Source: Diplosphaera chodatii (lineage: Eukaryota; Chlorophyta; Trebouxiophyceae; Prasiolales; Stichococcaceae). From it: a DNA stretch of 64,000 nt. The stretch's first letter is position 1. Every line of letters begins with the position of its first letter. The notes below the pieces were generated by a model. The model had not been told where the DNA came from, did not search any database, and saw nothing but the letters and a program-made list of their open reading frames with translations. The DNA is taken from contig JAALGY010000017.1 in NCBI GenBank assembly GCA_032358165.1, positions 124,001-188,000 of the forward strand, read 5' to 3'. Below are positions 36,229 through 49,400 of this stretch, piece by piece. Made by a program: the position numbers and the translations under genes.

Positions 36229-39200
36229 ATGGCACACCAGGCAGTGCACAACATGATGTTGAGCTTGCCAACGGATGTCATCAGCTGCATCGTACACCGT
36301 CTACAGCAGGACGCCGGGCAGGGCAGTTTGGCCGACGTCGCAGCTCTGCGCGGCGTGTGCCGCTCACTGCGCGCTGCTGTGGATGCCAGTGTGGCTCATG
36401 CAGCGCTCCACCCCAACGTGGGTATTGCTGAGCTGCGCAGCATTACTCGCCGCTGCGCAGGTGACACAGGTGGTGTCCATCATGAAGAGACGGATCACAA
36501 GCCTCTGCCCTAACTGCACTGCAAAACCTGCGCAACAGCAACAGGGTGTGCTGCTGATCCTGGGCCAAAGCACTCGCTCTGTTGCACTTCTGCAGGGCTG
36601 CACGCCGTCAAGCTGCAGCATCTGCACCCCGAGGCCACGGGTCCGTCGTTGGAGGCGCTTGTGGCCATGCCACAGCTGCGCGCTCTTGATCTGCCGTGAG
36701 CGACTTATGTAGCAACATCACGGCAACATCACCTTTATCAGACATCTCTCACGCAGCCTGACAGCATGGCGATGCACAAGCATGTCCGGTGGGATTTGCC
36801 AGTGCATCCGCGGACATCGTGCAGTGCTGTCATCCAATTGTGTCGTCATGCGACGCTGGGAATGTGAGACCAGTGCACCCAACCAGGCCACAGCACTACA
36901 AATTGACGATCCTTCAGAGACGAACCCCTGTACATGCAGGATGTTCCCGGACATTCAGCTGCAGGACTGGATGCGGCTCAGCAGCCTGACAGGCCTGACG
37001 CTGCGGCAAATCAAAGCCAAGGATCATGAAACGCCGGCTATTGTGCTGCCACGGCTTACCGCGCTGCAGTCGCTCGTGCTGGCCAACGATAACACTTCCA
37101 GGCTGCACCATGACGGTGAGCATTGTAGCAGCGGCCAGGGTGGAGCGGTGGCGTGGAGGGAGCTCCGTTGCAGCGCTGTAGGTGCCCACAATGGATAATC
37201 GCCTTCCCCTGGCGCTGCAGATCTGGGGCGACTAACCACCCTGTCGCGGCTGACACACCTGGGCCTGGGGTGTGTCACGGGCCTCGCACCGATGGCGCCC
37301 CAGCTGCTGAACCTGCGCTCGCTGGAGCTGCGCTTCCCCAAACGCGTCCAGACGGTGAGTGCTGCTCCGCCACCCTGCAGCGGCCTCAGGGCGATGTCGT
37401 GTCTTGCAACGTACAGCAACGAGCTCTGCTGGTTTGCACGTCTGCTGCGCCGGTGGGTTTACACAGAAGCCAGTGTTGTGCGGCTTCTGTGCACGCCTGC
37501 AGGACCTGCAACAACTCCCACAATGGCGCCTGTTTCAGCGCGACACTGATAAACTGATATCTGTTGTACTTCATAACGCAGCTAGCGCGGAAAGAGGAGC
37601 CGTGGCTGAATGATCTCACCAGGCTGGAGCGGCTGACCCTGGCGGCCTTTGCCGATGATGATCGCTTGCTGTCGCTGAGACTTGGTGCCAATGTCATGGT
37701 GATGCCTTTTACTCATGGACTTGCCGACGAGCAGGTACCTAGCGATGCTGCTGACAAGCCAACATTGGCATCAAGCAGGATCTTCATTAGCAGCAGTGTC
37801 CTGAGGCTGCATACGCCTAGCCTGTTCAAGCACTGTGGCTGCTCCAATAAACCGCCAGGGACCTTGATCTTACAGCCAGGCTGTTAGTAGATAGCCACTT
37901 GCTTTTGGGACTCACAGCATACCAGAGGTGAAAGCTACGCTGCTAAGCCGCAGCCATGGCAGAGTCTGCCTGCAAAGGTGACGGGTTGCAATGAGTCCTT
38001 GCAGGTGTCCTTCTGCAACACGCCTGATGCGGACAACTTCCGCGGCGACGCGCTGCCGCGTGCACATGTGCAGCCGCTGCAGGGCGTCCGCCAGCTGACG
38101 GCCCTGGAGCTGAGGGGCTGGCTGCCGCCTGACTGGAGCAGGTGCGTGTGTGTGGGCAGAGGTACAGGGTCGAGTGCTCGTGGCACTGCAGCTGGTGCAT
38201 CTGTAAACCTGGACAGTTGCAGGGGTTGCAGGCAGTTCAGCTGTGCAGGATGAGAGCTGCTTCGATTGGAAGCAGGACTGGCGATTCATTGGCATTGGCA
38301 GGTGGCACAACAGGCATATGCTGACAGCATGCCATTGCATGTTGCGGGATGCCTGCCATGCGGAATGCAATGGCGGATGACCCAGCAAAGGCGTCGCCGT
38401 TGCGCCAGTAGCACCCATGATGCAAGCTGGTCGAACTCATTAGGTCTGCGTCAATGAGCACTCGATTGCGCAGGTGCGCTCCAGGCGGCTTGCCACTGGC
38501 GGCTCTGCCGCCGTATGACACCCTGCGGGAGTTGCGGCTCATGGAGTGCGAAGTCGAGTCCGACGTTGCAGCCAACCTGGGAACGGTCGCCCGGCGGCTG
38601 CGCGTGCTGCACCTGCCGGGGTGGGTCGGACCTCATGTGTTGGGGTGGTCCCACATTTGCGGGCGGGTGGCAGGGGAACATGCTTAAGCAGAGTACGAAA
38701 CAGTATCTTCCGACATGCTCCTTGTGTGTTGCCTCCAATGTTGACGTACAATCAATGCTTTCGCCGCTCAGCTAGTGATTGGGCTGTTGGACATGCAGGT
38801 GTGATGGGGCTGTGGCACAGCTGCTGCGGGCGGCGGTGGTGGTGGAAGACGTTTCGCTGCAGGGGGCGCAGGGCGGCGGCGAGCTGCTGGCGGCGCTGGG
38901 ACCCGCTGCTGGGACTCTGAGAGCGCTGGATGCCACCCTCTTACTACATGATGTGCGCCTTGCCATGGTGCTCGTGTGAACATGCGAGTGGCAGGCAGCA
39001 TGCTGCCCTCATTCCAGCCCACCACGTGGCTCAGACGGCGTTCGGCCTTGCTGCTGCATACTGTCGAGCAGAACCTGATGCTCGTACCCTTCAGCTGTAT
39101 GTGGCTTACAGAGCGCTGGCATTGCCCTGGGTTGCAGTCTTCGGACCCGAATGCGGAGCACCTGGCGGCGCTGACAGGGCTGACCAGGCTGGCCTATGGC

Positions 39201-40666
39201 AATAATGGCGACGAGTTGGAGCCCATTGGCGCCATCGCACAGCTGACACGGCTGCGGGGGCTGCTGCTAAGATGCTCACCCACCCTGAGCGATGCGCAGC
39301 TGACGAGCCTGTCAATGCTGCAGAGCTTGACCAGCCTGGAGCTCGCAGGTGGGCGTCCTGTGGGTGTCCATTCCCTCAAAGTGCACGGGTCCACCAGTGT
39401 CCCAAATCGTTGTGCAGACACGCTTCGGCCCAGAGCTCCTGACAAGCTCTTCGTGTTCCTGCTTCGACTCATGTGGTCTGACACCTGATAGTACAGTTTG
39501 GCGTGTCATCATTTGAGAGGATGAGGGTGTGAGGCAGACCCGTTATGCATGGCGTGTTGGCGAGGTGCTTAGACATCTGATTGTTCGAGTCTCCACCTTC
39601 AATACCTAGTGCTTTACCCTCACCTTCAAAGCCTCCAGCGGCCATCAGATGCAGCCAGACGTCTCTGTGCGAGAGCGTCCAAGGTTGTTGCCCATGCAGG
39701 CCGGCATCAGGCGACTGGCGAGTGGCTGGCCTCGCTGGTGTCGGCACACGTGCCGCTGCGGCAGCTGCGACTGTGGAACGCTGCCGTGGTCCCCGGTGCG
39801 CCTGTTCATTCAGCTCCTGTGTTGGCTGCACAGTGCCCATCAGATATCGGACTGCACTGCACATACCCTGGCAAGCGCCACCACTTCCATGTAACCATGC
39901 AGGGTCATCGCTGTTGGCGGGTGGCATTATGCCCCTGTTCAACATTGACTTGTTCTCGTGAGCAGCCTGGACTACGTTGGGGTTCTTCCCGCTGAGCAGG
40001 TTGCACACATTTCATGGTGGTGACGTGTTGCTGTGCGCTGCAGGGTGTGGCGTGGAGGCCGCCATCGGCCGGCTGACGCGCCTCACCAGCCTGCACCTGT
40101 CGATCGACCGGACCGCCATACAACCACATGGATCAGTGCTGCCCGAGGAGATGCCGCACTCCACGCAACGGCTGACTCGGGGCCAGCTCGAAATGGCTGG
40201 CGCACCGCTGCAGCTGCAGCTGCTGGGCTGCTCCGGAGCGGCATGGGCAGCTGGCGGCGGCAGACCCACTGCCGGGCGCAACACGGGCCTGCAGGAGCTG
40301 TCGCTGGAGTGCGCTGGGCCATTGTCTGATGACGAGCTCGCGGCGGCTGCTGGGGCGCTGCCGGACCTGAGGCGGCTGGAGGTGTCAGGGAGTGAACTGG
40401 CTGAAGACCCGCTGGTCGGTTTGTCCGGTGCCAGGCTGGCGGCCTTCAGCGCCTGCCAACGGCTGCGGGACATCTCGCTACACGGCCCCAATCCCCACCT
40501 GGACGGACGGCACCTGGTGGCGCAGCTGCCACACATCGCCAGCCTGGCCAGCCTGCGGGTCCAGAAGTGGCCCAGGGTGGGCGACTTCAGTGTGGCTGAG
40601 CTGCAAGCAGCCTTCCGAGCCGAGCACGGCCGCCACCTGGCGGTGCAGCTGCAGCACCCGTACTGA
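36229..40666 (+). CDS. F-box/LRR protein, array copy H
   Basis: Complete copy of 708 residues: exons 36229-36460, 36596-36695, 36940-37115, 37221-37354, 37582-37698, 38005-38141, 38474-38620, 38799-38952, 39138-39348, 39700-39795 and 40044-40666, summing to 709 codons. The F-box is LPTDVISCIVHRL, then ALRGVCRSLRAAVD, with a shortened loop (QQDAGQGSLAD). Exon 5 (DRLLSLRLGANVM) and exon 7 (LPPYDTLRELRLM) pair with copy E. Exon 11 is the D/I subtype, with EMPHSTQRLTRGQ in the linker and GPNPHLDGRHLVAQLP. An extra ATG directly precedes the chosen one (36226); the second aligns with the MA-Q start of the family. All sites are GT-AG. The role is inferred as for the other copies. Confidence 0.87.
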
Positions 40667-41323
40667 CGGCAGACAGCCAGGCGAGCACTTGCCGCCAGCG
40701 TGCAGCGTTGCAAGGGACTGCAGGGGACTGGGTCACTGCGGCGGACAAGTGACATCCGCTACACCTGAGGGTGACTCCAGACTGGCTAGATGAGGGGTGC
40801 AGTGAGGCTTGGCTTGCTTCACCAAGATCAGTTGGCCTGATGTCCTCGGGCGATCTCTGGCCACAGTGCGGTCTGCTTAGTTCTAGCTGCTCATGCACAC
40901 GCAAGCTGAAGTCATTGCTCTGTTTTTGCTCACAAACAACCACACGCATGCTGCGGCATACCAACAGTATGCCTGCTGTATGCTGGTGCAGTAGACCACT
41001 TGCATGTGGCGTCTCATCATCCGAGCAGCAACGCCCAGCAATAACATGTCTTCCAGGCGAGCAGTGATGCACGAGTGGAGCTATGCTAGAGACAACTATC
41101 TAGAGACAACCCAGCATACGCACCACACAAGCACACATCTCTGCATTTGGTCTGCCAGCTAGGGGTCTGTACCGGCTGATGTTGCCTGTACCTCACTGGC
41201 ATGTCAGCATTGGGCAGTGGAATTGACCTATCATGAGTCCCGTCATCGCTCTCCTCTGTCGTGCATGTGCACTAGCATGTTCACACGTTAGTTGCTTGGC
41301 AGACCTACAGCATAAACAGGTGC
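40667..41323 (+). promoter_or_regulatory. Upstream region of copy I with diverged module
   Basis: Non-coding. TCTGCCAGCTAGGGG, then CCTGTACCTCACTGGCATG and TCAGCATTGGG at 41149-41213 are a diverged form of the array module, in conserved order, about 115-175 bases before the start. Confidence 0.4.
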
Positions 41324-44300
41324 ATGCATGGGCTGATGGCAGCACCACGTGACACAGCAAGCACCATGGTGTTGAGCAATCTGCCAGCGGATGTGCTCAG
41401 CTGGGTTGTGCATCATCTAGAACAGGACGCTTGGCAGCGCAATCAGAGGCTGGACGATGTGGCAGCTCTGCGCAGCGTGTGCCGCTCGCTGCGCCATGCC
41501 GTAGACAATGTTGTGACGCACGCCACTCTCCACGTCAATGTTGGAGTCGCTGAGCTCCGCAGCACCGCAAGCCGCTGCACAGGTGCGTCAGCATGTTGAC
41601 GGTGCCAAGGTGCGGTCCCACAGAATGTCGCATATGGCAGCAGCACTCTGCATGTTTGCACACGGGGAGAGCTGCAGCTGGTCGACCAGGCTGTGAGACC
41701 GACACAGTACTTGGTCGCAGGTCTGCATACCGTCAAGCTGCAGCGGCTTTATGCAGACACCATGGTTGCGACCATAAAGGCACTCGCAGGACTGCAACAC
41801 CTGCGCACCCTTGACATGACGTGAGCAACACACCGCAGTGACCAACAGCAGCACTACATGCTTCAGGGCAGCTTCGCCTGGCCTGCTGTGCGTACTGCGC
41901 CAAAGTGTCTTGCACCTATTCAGTGGTGCCCAGCCATTAGCAGGACGCTGCTGCAGGATGTTTGAGGGCATGCAACTGGAGGACTGGACGCGCCTCAGCT
42001 GCCTGACAGGCCTGACGCTGAGGTGCACGGAAGAGAGCCACCACGGCACGCTGGCTGCCGTGCTGCCGCGGCTGACGGCGCTGCAGTCGCTCGCGCTCGT
42101 CAGCAGCGCCCCAGGGCTGCCGGCTGCGGGTGAGTGGCGCTGCTGTGTGTTGGCCACGATGCAAAGCCTGACCTCATCGTTGAAATGTGACACAGCAACG
42201 TACCCGCATTCTGCCTGGTGCGCCGGCAGCTGGTTGGCCGCATAAGATTTGCAGATGTAACCCCATGCAGCTGTCATATGTGAGCCCTGCTCTCCCTGAC
42301 GCTGCAGATGTGGCGCACCTCACGAGCCTGTCGCTGCTCACGCACCTGGACCTGGGGTTAGCTGAGGGCATTGTGGCGCTGGCGCCGCAGCTGCCACGGC
42401 TGCAGTCTCTAGCGCTGCATTGGTCCCATTGGCGTGATTTGGTGAGCGCTGCTCTTCCACCTGCAGATGCCTTTGGGCGAGCTCGTGCTGAGTTCGTGTG
42501 CTCAAGGCAGAACATGATGCCATCGTGCATGACCTTGTGCCGGCAAGCTTACATTCGCATGATGTACAGTCAACGTCCATCTGAATGCCCATTTGACGGA
42601 TGCTGAGCACAAGCCTAAATGCCTTGAAGCTTCAGAGAAACGATGTGAGATTCTATGTCGCTCGTAGCATGGCTGCTGCTGAGACTGACGTGTGGTGTGC
42701 AGCCCGACACGCTGACGCAGCTGTCGGCGCTGAGTTTCCTGACGACGCTGGCAGTAACCCTTGGTAACCGTCCGCCGAATGGGTGGGGGAGCAGCGCCAA
42801 TCTGGTGGTGAGTACATGTCTTGAGCGAACTCATGCAGGGCTTGATGGAATCCTTGCTGCAAGAGGCAGGAACACTTGGGCGGTGCAAGGTCCTGCCAAG
42901 ACAATCTCGCTGCCATAGCCATGAGCAGGAACGACACCGCTGCATGACTGTAGCATTCACCACATGCTTGTGCAGCCTGCTCAATGTGCAAGCTACCCAC
43001 TGACTGGTCCCTATGCGTGTAGAGCAGTGCTTATATTATCACCATGGCACCTCACCAGTGCCATGTGCTCTGTACAAGGTGAGGCTAACAGGTTGCAATC
43101 ATGCTCCGCAGGTGTCCCTCTGCGATGCGCCCGATGGGCAGGGCGACGAGGCCGGCGGCCCCCTGCCGCCGCAGCTGGCCCACCTGCCGCTGCAGGGTGC
43201 CCGCTGCCTGGCGGCGCTGCGGCTGGCCACATTGCTGCTGGACAGCCACGGCAGGTGCTGCCACTTCACAGCAGAATGGTTCTGGTGCAAATGTGCCGTT
43301 TCTTGCCAGCCGACCGATGGTGCATGAACCATACTGATACCGCCTGATGACACTGCAGCCCCTTGTCACCATTACACCGCGGTCATCAACTCCACTGCTG
43401 GCACACTGTGTCTCTGCAAGCTCCACTAAGCACTGTTTCTGAGGGTTCGCAGGCACAGCCAGGACCACATACCAGCGGGACTGCCGCCGCTGCCGTGCAC
43501 CGCCCTGCGGGAGCTGCGACTGGAAAGCTCCACAGTCACAGCTGATGGCGCTGCGCAGCTGGCGAGGATCGCACGGCGCCTGCGTGTGCTGCACCTTGTG
43601 GCGTGAGCGTATTTGTGGTGGAGTAGATTGACCTAGAAGTTGCATTGTGACCCTCTGTGGCTGCATAGACGACTGTCATGCAGCGTGCTGGGTTTGGACG
43701 CGTCATCTGATATGTCATGAAAACATGCCCCTCTGGAGGGAGCGAGAGTCAGCATGTCATGTCATGTCGTGTGCAGCTGCTGTGCAAGACTCTGCCAGCC
43801 ATGCTTGTTCATGTCAGTGGACAGCAGTACATTTGTTGGTTTGACACACGAAGGCAGAGCTGGAGATGTGCGAAAGCTTCCATTGGAAGATGGGGCTGTG
43901 ATCGCATCTGATGCATGGGAATGTGAACCTGCAGGTGTGCTGGGGCTCTGCCGCACCTCCTGAGTGCAGCAACTGCTGTGGAGGATGTATCGCTTCAGGA
44001 ATCCCAGGACAAAGTCATACCCGGGTATTACCTGCTGGCGGAGCTGAGACCCGCTGCAGGGACTCTCACAGCGCTCAACATCACCAGCATGAAGGTAAGG
44101 TGGCTAATATGCGAAGCATTGCTTTGCCTAATCAAGACGATAGTCCGGTTGCTGTTGGAGCATGTTTGCATATTCGTCCGCGTCAGACAGCTCATAGCCC
44201 ACTTCATGCCAGCCCAGGCCCCATATGCTCTACCACTATGATACTTGTGGTCGCTGGTGGGGTTTGCCTGTTTGCAAGCTTCGCAGCCAGCGCACAGGAA

Positions 44301-45459
44301 GTGCACATGGCCCCCTTGCAGCATGGTGCCAGATGCTGGGGCAGCCCCCTCGACTTCTCATCAAACATGTAACACTCTACTCGGGGCCAGGCGTGCACCA
44401 TACATCAACCTACCGCCTCGCCATCCAACAGAGTCCGTGGTGTTGGCCAAACATCACTGTCCTTCCATTGCAGCTGACACAAGCTGATGCGGACCACTTG
44501 GCGGCGCTGTCAGGGCTGACAAGCCTGGCGTACGGCAACAGGAACGAGGAGGTCGAGGCGATAGGGGCGATCAGCCAGCTGACGCGGCTGCGACGCCTGC
44601 AGCTGAGGCTCCCGTCTAAGTTCACCGAAGCTCAGCTGGCAAGGCTGTCCACGCTGCAGCAGCTGACAAGCCTATGGCTTCAGGGTGAGTGCACAGCGCA
44701 ACAGCAGCAAACCGTACAATCCAGGCTTTGATGTTTCACAGCCTCTTGCGATGGCAACATGCCTGACCTGCGGCTGTTTGCCCCTGCAGGCTGGCATGCG
44801 GGCCTGACAGGCGGCTGGCTGGCTGCGATGCCGGCAGCACAGGTGCCGCTGCGGCAGCTGCGGCTGCACAATGTAATCCCAGGTGAGGTTGCTCGCTCTA
44901 GGTCGCTGCACAGGGGTCACCTGTCGGGGCCACTGGTTGTGCCTGTGCCCCTCGGGACGCCGACAGGGTCACCGCACTGTCAGCTCTGGTGGGTCATTGC
45001 ATCTCAGTGGTACATATTGCGTCCCTAAGTGAATTGTACATGTCGTGTGGCTAACAGGATCCTGTTCCTGCCGCAGGCTGTGGCGCCGAGGCCGCCATTG
45101 GGCAGCTGACACGCCTCACCAGCTTGCAACTGTCTATTGACCGGCGCCGCAGCCCACAGCACCGTGCCGCGATGGTCGAAGAGACGCCCCACTCGACGCA
45201 ACGCCTGACGCGAGGGCGCCTCCAGCTGGCCGAAGTGCCGCTGCAGCTGCAGCTGCTGGGGTGCAGCCGAGTCGCAGGGCCAGCTGACCAGGCCAGCAGC
45301 ACTCAGAGGTGCAGCATCAGTGGCAGTGACGTGTCTACTGCCGGGCGCAACACGAGCTTGCAGCATCTGTGGCTTCAGTGTGTGGGGCCGCTGTCTGACG
45401 ACGAGCTGGCGGCGGCCGCTGGGGCGCTGCCAGACCTGAGGCGGCTGGAGGTGATGTAA
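41324..45459 (+). CDS. F-box/LRR protein, array copy I (truncated by nonsense codon)
   Basis: Exons 41324-41582, 41721-41820, 41957-42129, 42308-42441, 42703-42807, 43112-43254, 43453-43602, 43935-44094, 44474-44684, 44790-44882 and 45077-45459. The frame is kept throughout, but exon 11 meets TAA at 45457-45459 where copies D and H read GGG in the series VSGSEL. The product would be 636 residues instead of 731. F-box: LPADVLSWVVHHL, ALRSVCRSLRHAVD. Exon 8 uses a GTAAGG donor after SMK instead of the usual GTGCGG. Exon 7 is two residues longer than standard. The N-terminus is longer than in other copies; the ATG at 41336 is an alternative. The lost part is the last two or three leucine-rich segments, so a shortened receptor could still fold. 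Whether it is functional is open. Confidence 0.7.
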
Positions 45460-45744
45460 AGCGAGATGGCTCCAGCAGACTCGCTAGCTGGCCTGTCCGG
45501 TGGCAGGCTGACGGCCTTCAGCGCCTGCCGGCGGCTGCGGGACATCTCGCTACTCGGCCGCAACGCCCACCTGGACGGACGGCACCTGGTGGCGCAGCTC
45601 CCGCACATTGCCAGCCTGGCCAGCCTGCGGGTCCGGCCCTGGCCCTGGGTGAATAGTTTCAGCGTGGCTGAGCTGCAAGCGGCATTTCAAGCCCAGCACG
45701 GCCGGCATTTGGCGGTGCAGTGGCGGCAGAACCCTTACGATTGA
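45460..45744 (+). pseudogene. Unread 3' remnant of copy I exon 11
   Basis: Directly after the premature TAA the same frame stays open for 94 codons and ends at the normal family position (TGA at 45742-45744). It includes GLSGGRLTAFSACRRLRD and RHLVAQLPHIASLASLRV, matching copies D and H. Preservation of this frame suggests the nonsense change is recent. Read-through is an alternative with no direct support. Confidence 0.65.
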
Positions 45745-46400
45745 TGCCGATAGCGAGGCGAGCACTTGCCGTCAGCATGCAGCAGTGCAAGCAACTGTGG
45801 CTCAGTGCTGCGGCTGCAGCGCAGAACAAGTCCGGATGTCTGCCATGATGGTGAGTGGTAGCAGCACGGACCAGCATGCAGCGCGGTATGTAAATGATGT
45901 GCTTGCCGTGGTTTGTCAGATTCAAGACATGGCGCAGGGCTAGTGCTATCAGCTGTATATGCAAGTGCGACATGCATGTCGCAGCTCTGTTGGTAATGAT
46001 GACGGCCTGCATATATACAGCGCCATGTGAATGGCATAAGCAGATTTCCCAGCAGAACCAAAGCCATAGCGAGGACGCTGCGGCATCTTACCACGTGCAG
46101 CATGGTTGCTGTTCGAAACACGACACACGTGTTGCACTTCAAACATGCATCCTTGCCGGCTGTATGGTGAGGGACCTGTGCTGGAGTGGGGAGTGGACAG
46201 GTAAACATCCTCGGCAGGGAATGAGCATTCTGTCTGGTCATATTCTGGGACCGCTCAAATGTCACGGTGCATGGTTGCAGAGGGCCAACAAACTGTTCCT
46301 GGCGATCCACTTGTCTGCACAGCCTCAGCACAGGTAGGCAGCTGCTTGCGCTGCGCTGGCAGCAGCGCCATCTATCACGGGGCATCATGCAGCATCGGGC
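45745..46400 (+). promoter_or_regulatory. Spacer between copies I and J
   Basis: No exon is recognised. A TGTAA at 45889-45893 could end the copy I transcript. The upstream module seen before most copies is not found, and the family start codon of copy J appears mutated (see copy J). Confidence 0.3.
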
Positions 46401-49400
46401 ATGACGATCACAAGCCTGCCAACGGACGTTGTCGGCTGCATTGTGCAGCACATACAGCATGACGCCTGGCAGAGCGACCAGAAGCTAGACGATGTGGCAG
46501 CACTGCGCGGCGTATGCCGCTTTCTGCGCCATGCTGTGGATCTTGCTGTGACGTGCGCCAGCATACATGCCAACGTAGGCGAAGATGAGCTGCGCACCAT
46601 CACACACAAGTTCAAAGGTGTAGAAACTGGCGTCTTGGTTGTCCAATCGCATCTACAGGCATGGATGAAACCAAGTGGCTACCCACAGTGCGCAGTTGTA
46701 CCCAGGGTAAAACAATCAATGGTGCGGTTCGCGGCCAGCTGACCCTCTTGAAGCTTTCTCATGCAGGCCTGCACACCGTCAAGCTGCAGCACATCCAGAG
46801 CGATACCGCTGCTTCAACGTTGGAGACGCTTGCGACTGTAGAACACCTGCAAACCCTTGACATGCAGTGAGCACTCGTGCCGCAGTTTATCTCCTGTCAC
46901 CATCTCCCCTCTGCTGCCCGACTGGTCATCAGCAGACTGGTTCTGACTCCTCCGTGGAGCTCTCTGCTTCGAGCAGCGGACATCGTGGACACATGCATGT
47001 GGTCTTCACCATGAGACGCTGCATGTGACGCTGCCCCTGGCAGACCTGCGGCATTGGCGTGCACACCTTCAGCCCAGAGGCAGACACTGATGGCAAGTGT
47101 TGCTGCAGTATGAGCAAAGACATGCAGCTGGAGGACTGGACGAAGCTCAGCGGCCTGACGGGCCTGACGCTGCGGCATGTGGATGTCAGCCACCACCGCG
47201 CCACGCTGGCCGCCGTGCTGCCGCAGCTGACGTCGCTGCGGTCGCTCGCGCTTGCTGAAGACGACAGCCCGGCACTGCCGGCCACACAGGAACTGGGTGG
47301 GCATACACCGGTGGGATGGCTCTAGTTGACGCCCGCGTTCTGGCTGACTATCTTCCAGAGTGGTCTGCTTGCTCAGGATGCCGCTTTGGCCCATACTGCA
47401 GACGTGCGCAGTTTTACCAGCCTGACACAGCTGACGCACCTGGACCTGGGCCTTGCCGCTGGTGTTGCGGCATTGGCGCCGCAGCTACCCAACCTGCAGT
47501 CGCTGGCTTTGCGCCTACCATATCCCATCGAACCGGCAAGTGTTGCATGCTGCCTTCCAGCATTCCCTTTACCAGCAAACAGCACGAACAGATGCCTAAT
47601 GCAGCTTGCTGTGCTCCATATTCGCTTGGATTTGATATTCGCCTGAAACAAGTCTACATGTCTAGTGTAACATGCTGCCCAGGAACTATACCTGGCAAGC
47701 GCATAGCTGCAAACCTCAACCCCACTGATGTTATGCGTCGTGTCCTGTACAGGTGGCCTGTATGACGGAGATGTCGACGCTGCAATCCCTCACGAACCTG
47801 AGATGGCTGTCCCTGGCAGCAGGCCATCGCTCCACCTGGCGCGCATCCAATGTCAAAGTCACGGTGATGACATGGGGTTCAGGACTTTCAGCACACCAGA
47901 CCTGCAAGCCCGTGGCAAGCATGATGCAGGACGCCTTGGGGGCAAGTGGTTCATCGCAGCAGGCATGCCTCAGTGTTATCCCGGGTATTTGTCACACCGC
48001 AGCCAACGGCAGTGGGAACGATGGGATGAAGGTGTATTGTGCAGGTCTCGCTTTGGGACGCGCCCAGCGGGGGAACGGCGGGCATCAGCGATGGCGCAGC
48101 ATCACACTCTGCCCTCCAGGCGCAGCAGGGCGCCCGCTGCTCGGCAGCGCTGCAGCTGGCGGCATGGCTGGTCGAGAATCTCACGACGAAGCGGTGCGTG
48201 TGTGCTGCCTGCCCACCAGGCACATCTTGTTGCAATGACATCTGCATTCAGCACAGCCGCAAACTTTCAAGGAGCTCCCCCATGTCAGCTGCCTTGCGTC
48301 ACTCTAGCTCATGACCCCTGGCATATGCGCAGCCTGCTGTGGTAGAAGGCTGTGGAGCATTTGGCCACCATAGGTGTTGACATGGAAGGCATAGCAATTT
48401 TACCTTGGCCATGCCATTGGCGTGCTGTAGCAGCAGCAGATGTAGTAACGCCAGCGTGATGTGCTTGCATCTACAGCCAAGTGCAGGGCGTGACCTGCTG
48501 TACTGTTGGCTGGCGCCAACCAGTCTGTTGCAAGGCTGCACTTGGGTCAAGTGGCTCCCTGACGACAAGGGCTTCACATCTGGTGCTGCAGGCTGAACTT
48601 CATAGACATGCCAGACACGGTGGTGGACAACCTCTCAATCCGGGAGTTGCGTGTCGTTGGCGGCATGCACGGCAGGGTGTTGACCTGCGATGCAGCCAGG
48701 ATGGCGAGGATCGCAGGGCGCCTGCGCGTGCTGCACCTTGTGTGAGTCCACCACAGCATCCTGAAGGCTGCTGCCACTGCAGCATTGCAGGGGCCTAGCA
48801 GCATCAGCAGCCGCTGAGTGCACAACTCCTCCCTCCACCACAGGGCAGAGGCCGACAGGCTGCGGTGTCTTCTTGCTGCACAGCATGATCGAACTGCACC
48901 GTTAGACATTTATCCAACAAAATAATAAGCGGAAATACTTATGAAATCGAAAATATTTTGCTGATATTGGTTATCGATCATCGGCAGCGCCGGCATGACA
49001 GCACTACACAGACATGTTTTGGGAGAGGTAAGATCGAGTCGATGCGTGGGCTCATGACGTGCAGGTACTGTGGGGACGTCGCACCGCTGCTGCGAGCTGC
49101 CGTCTGGGTGGAGGACGTAGAGCTGCGGCATTACGAGCACTGCGGCATGCTCGCGGAGCTGCGACCAATGGTCGGGACGCTCAGGAGGCTCGATGCCACA
49201 CGGTTCTTTGACAACCCGGTCGGTCGTGCAGCTGCTGGACTCTCAGCGGACCACACAAGGATGTCTACTGGAGATGTTTGTGTTTTTTGCACGGCATGCA
49301 ATAATCGGCACCTGCAGCTGGGTTTCATGCAGGGTAACGACGGGGATGTGGAGCCCCTCGCGGCACTCACCGGGCTGACCCACCTGAAATACAATCAGAG

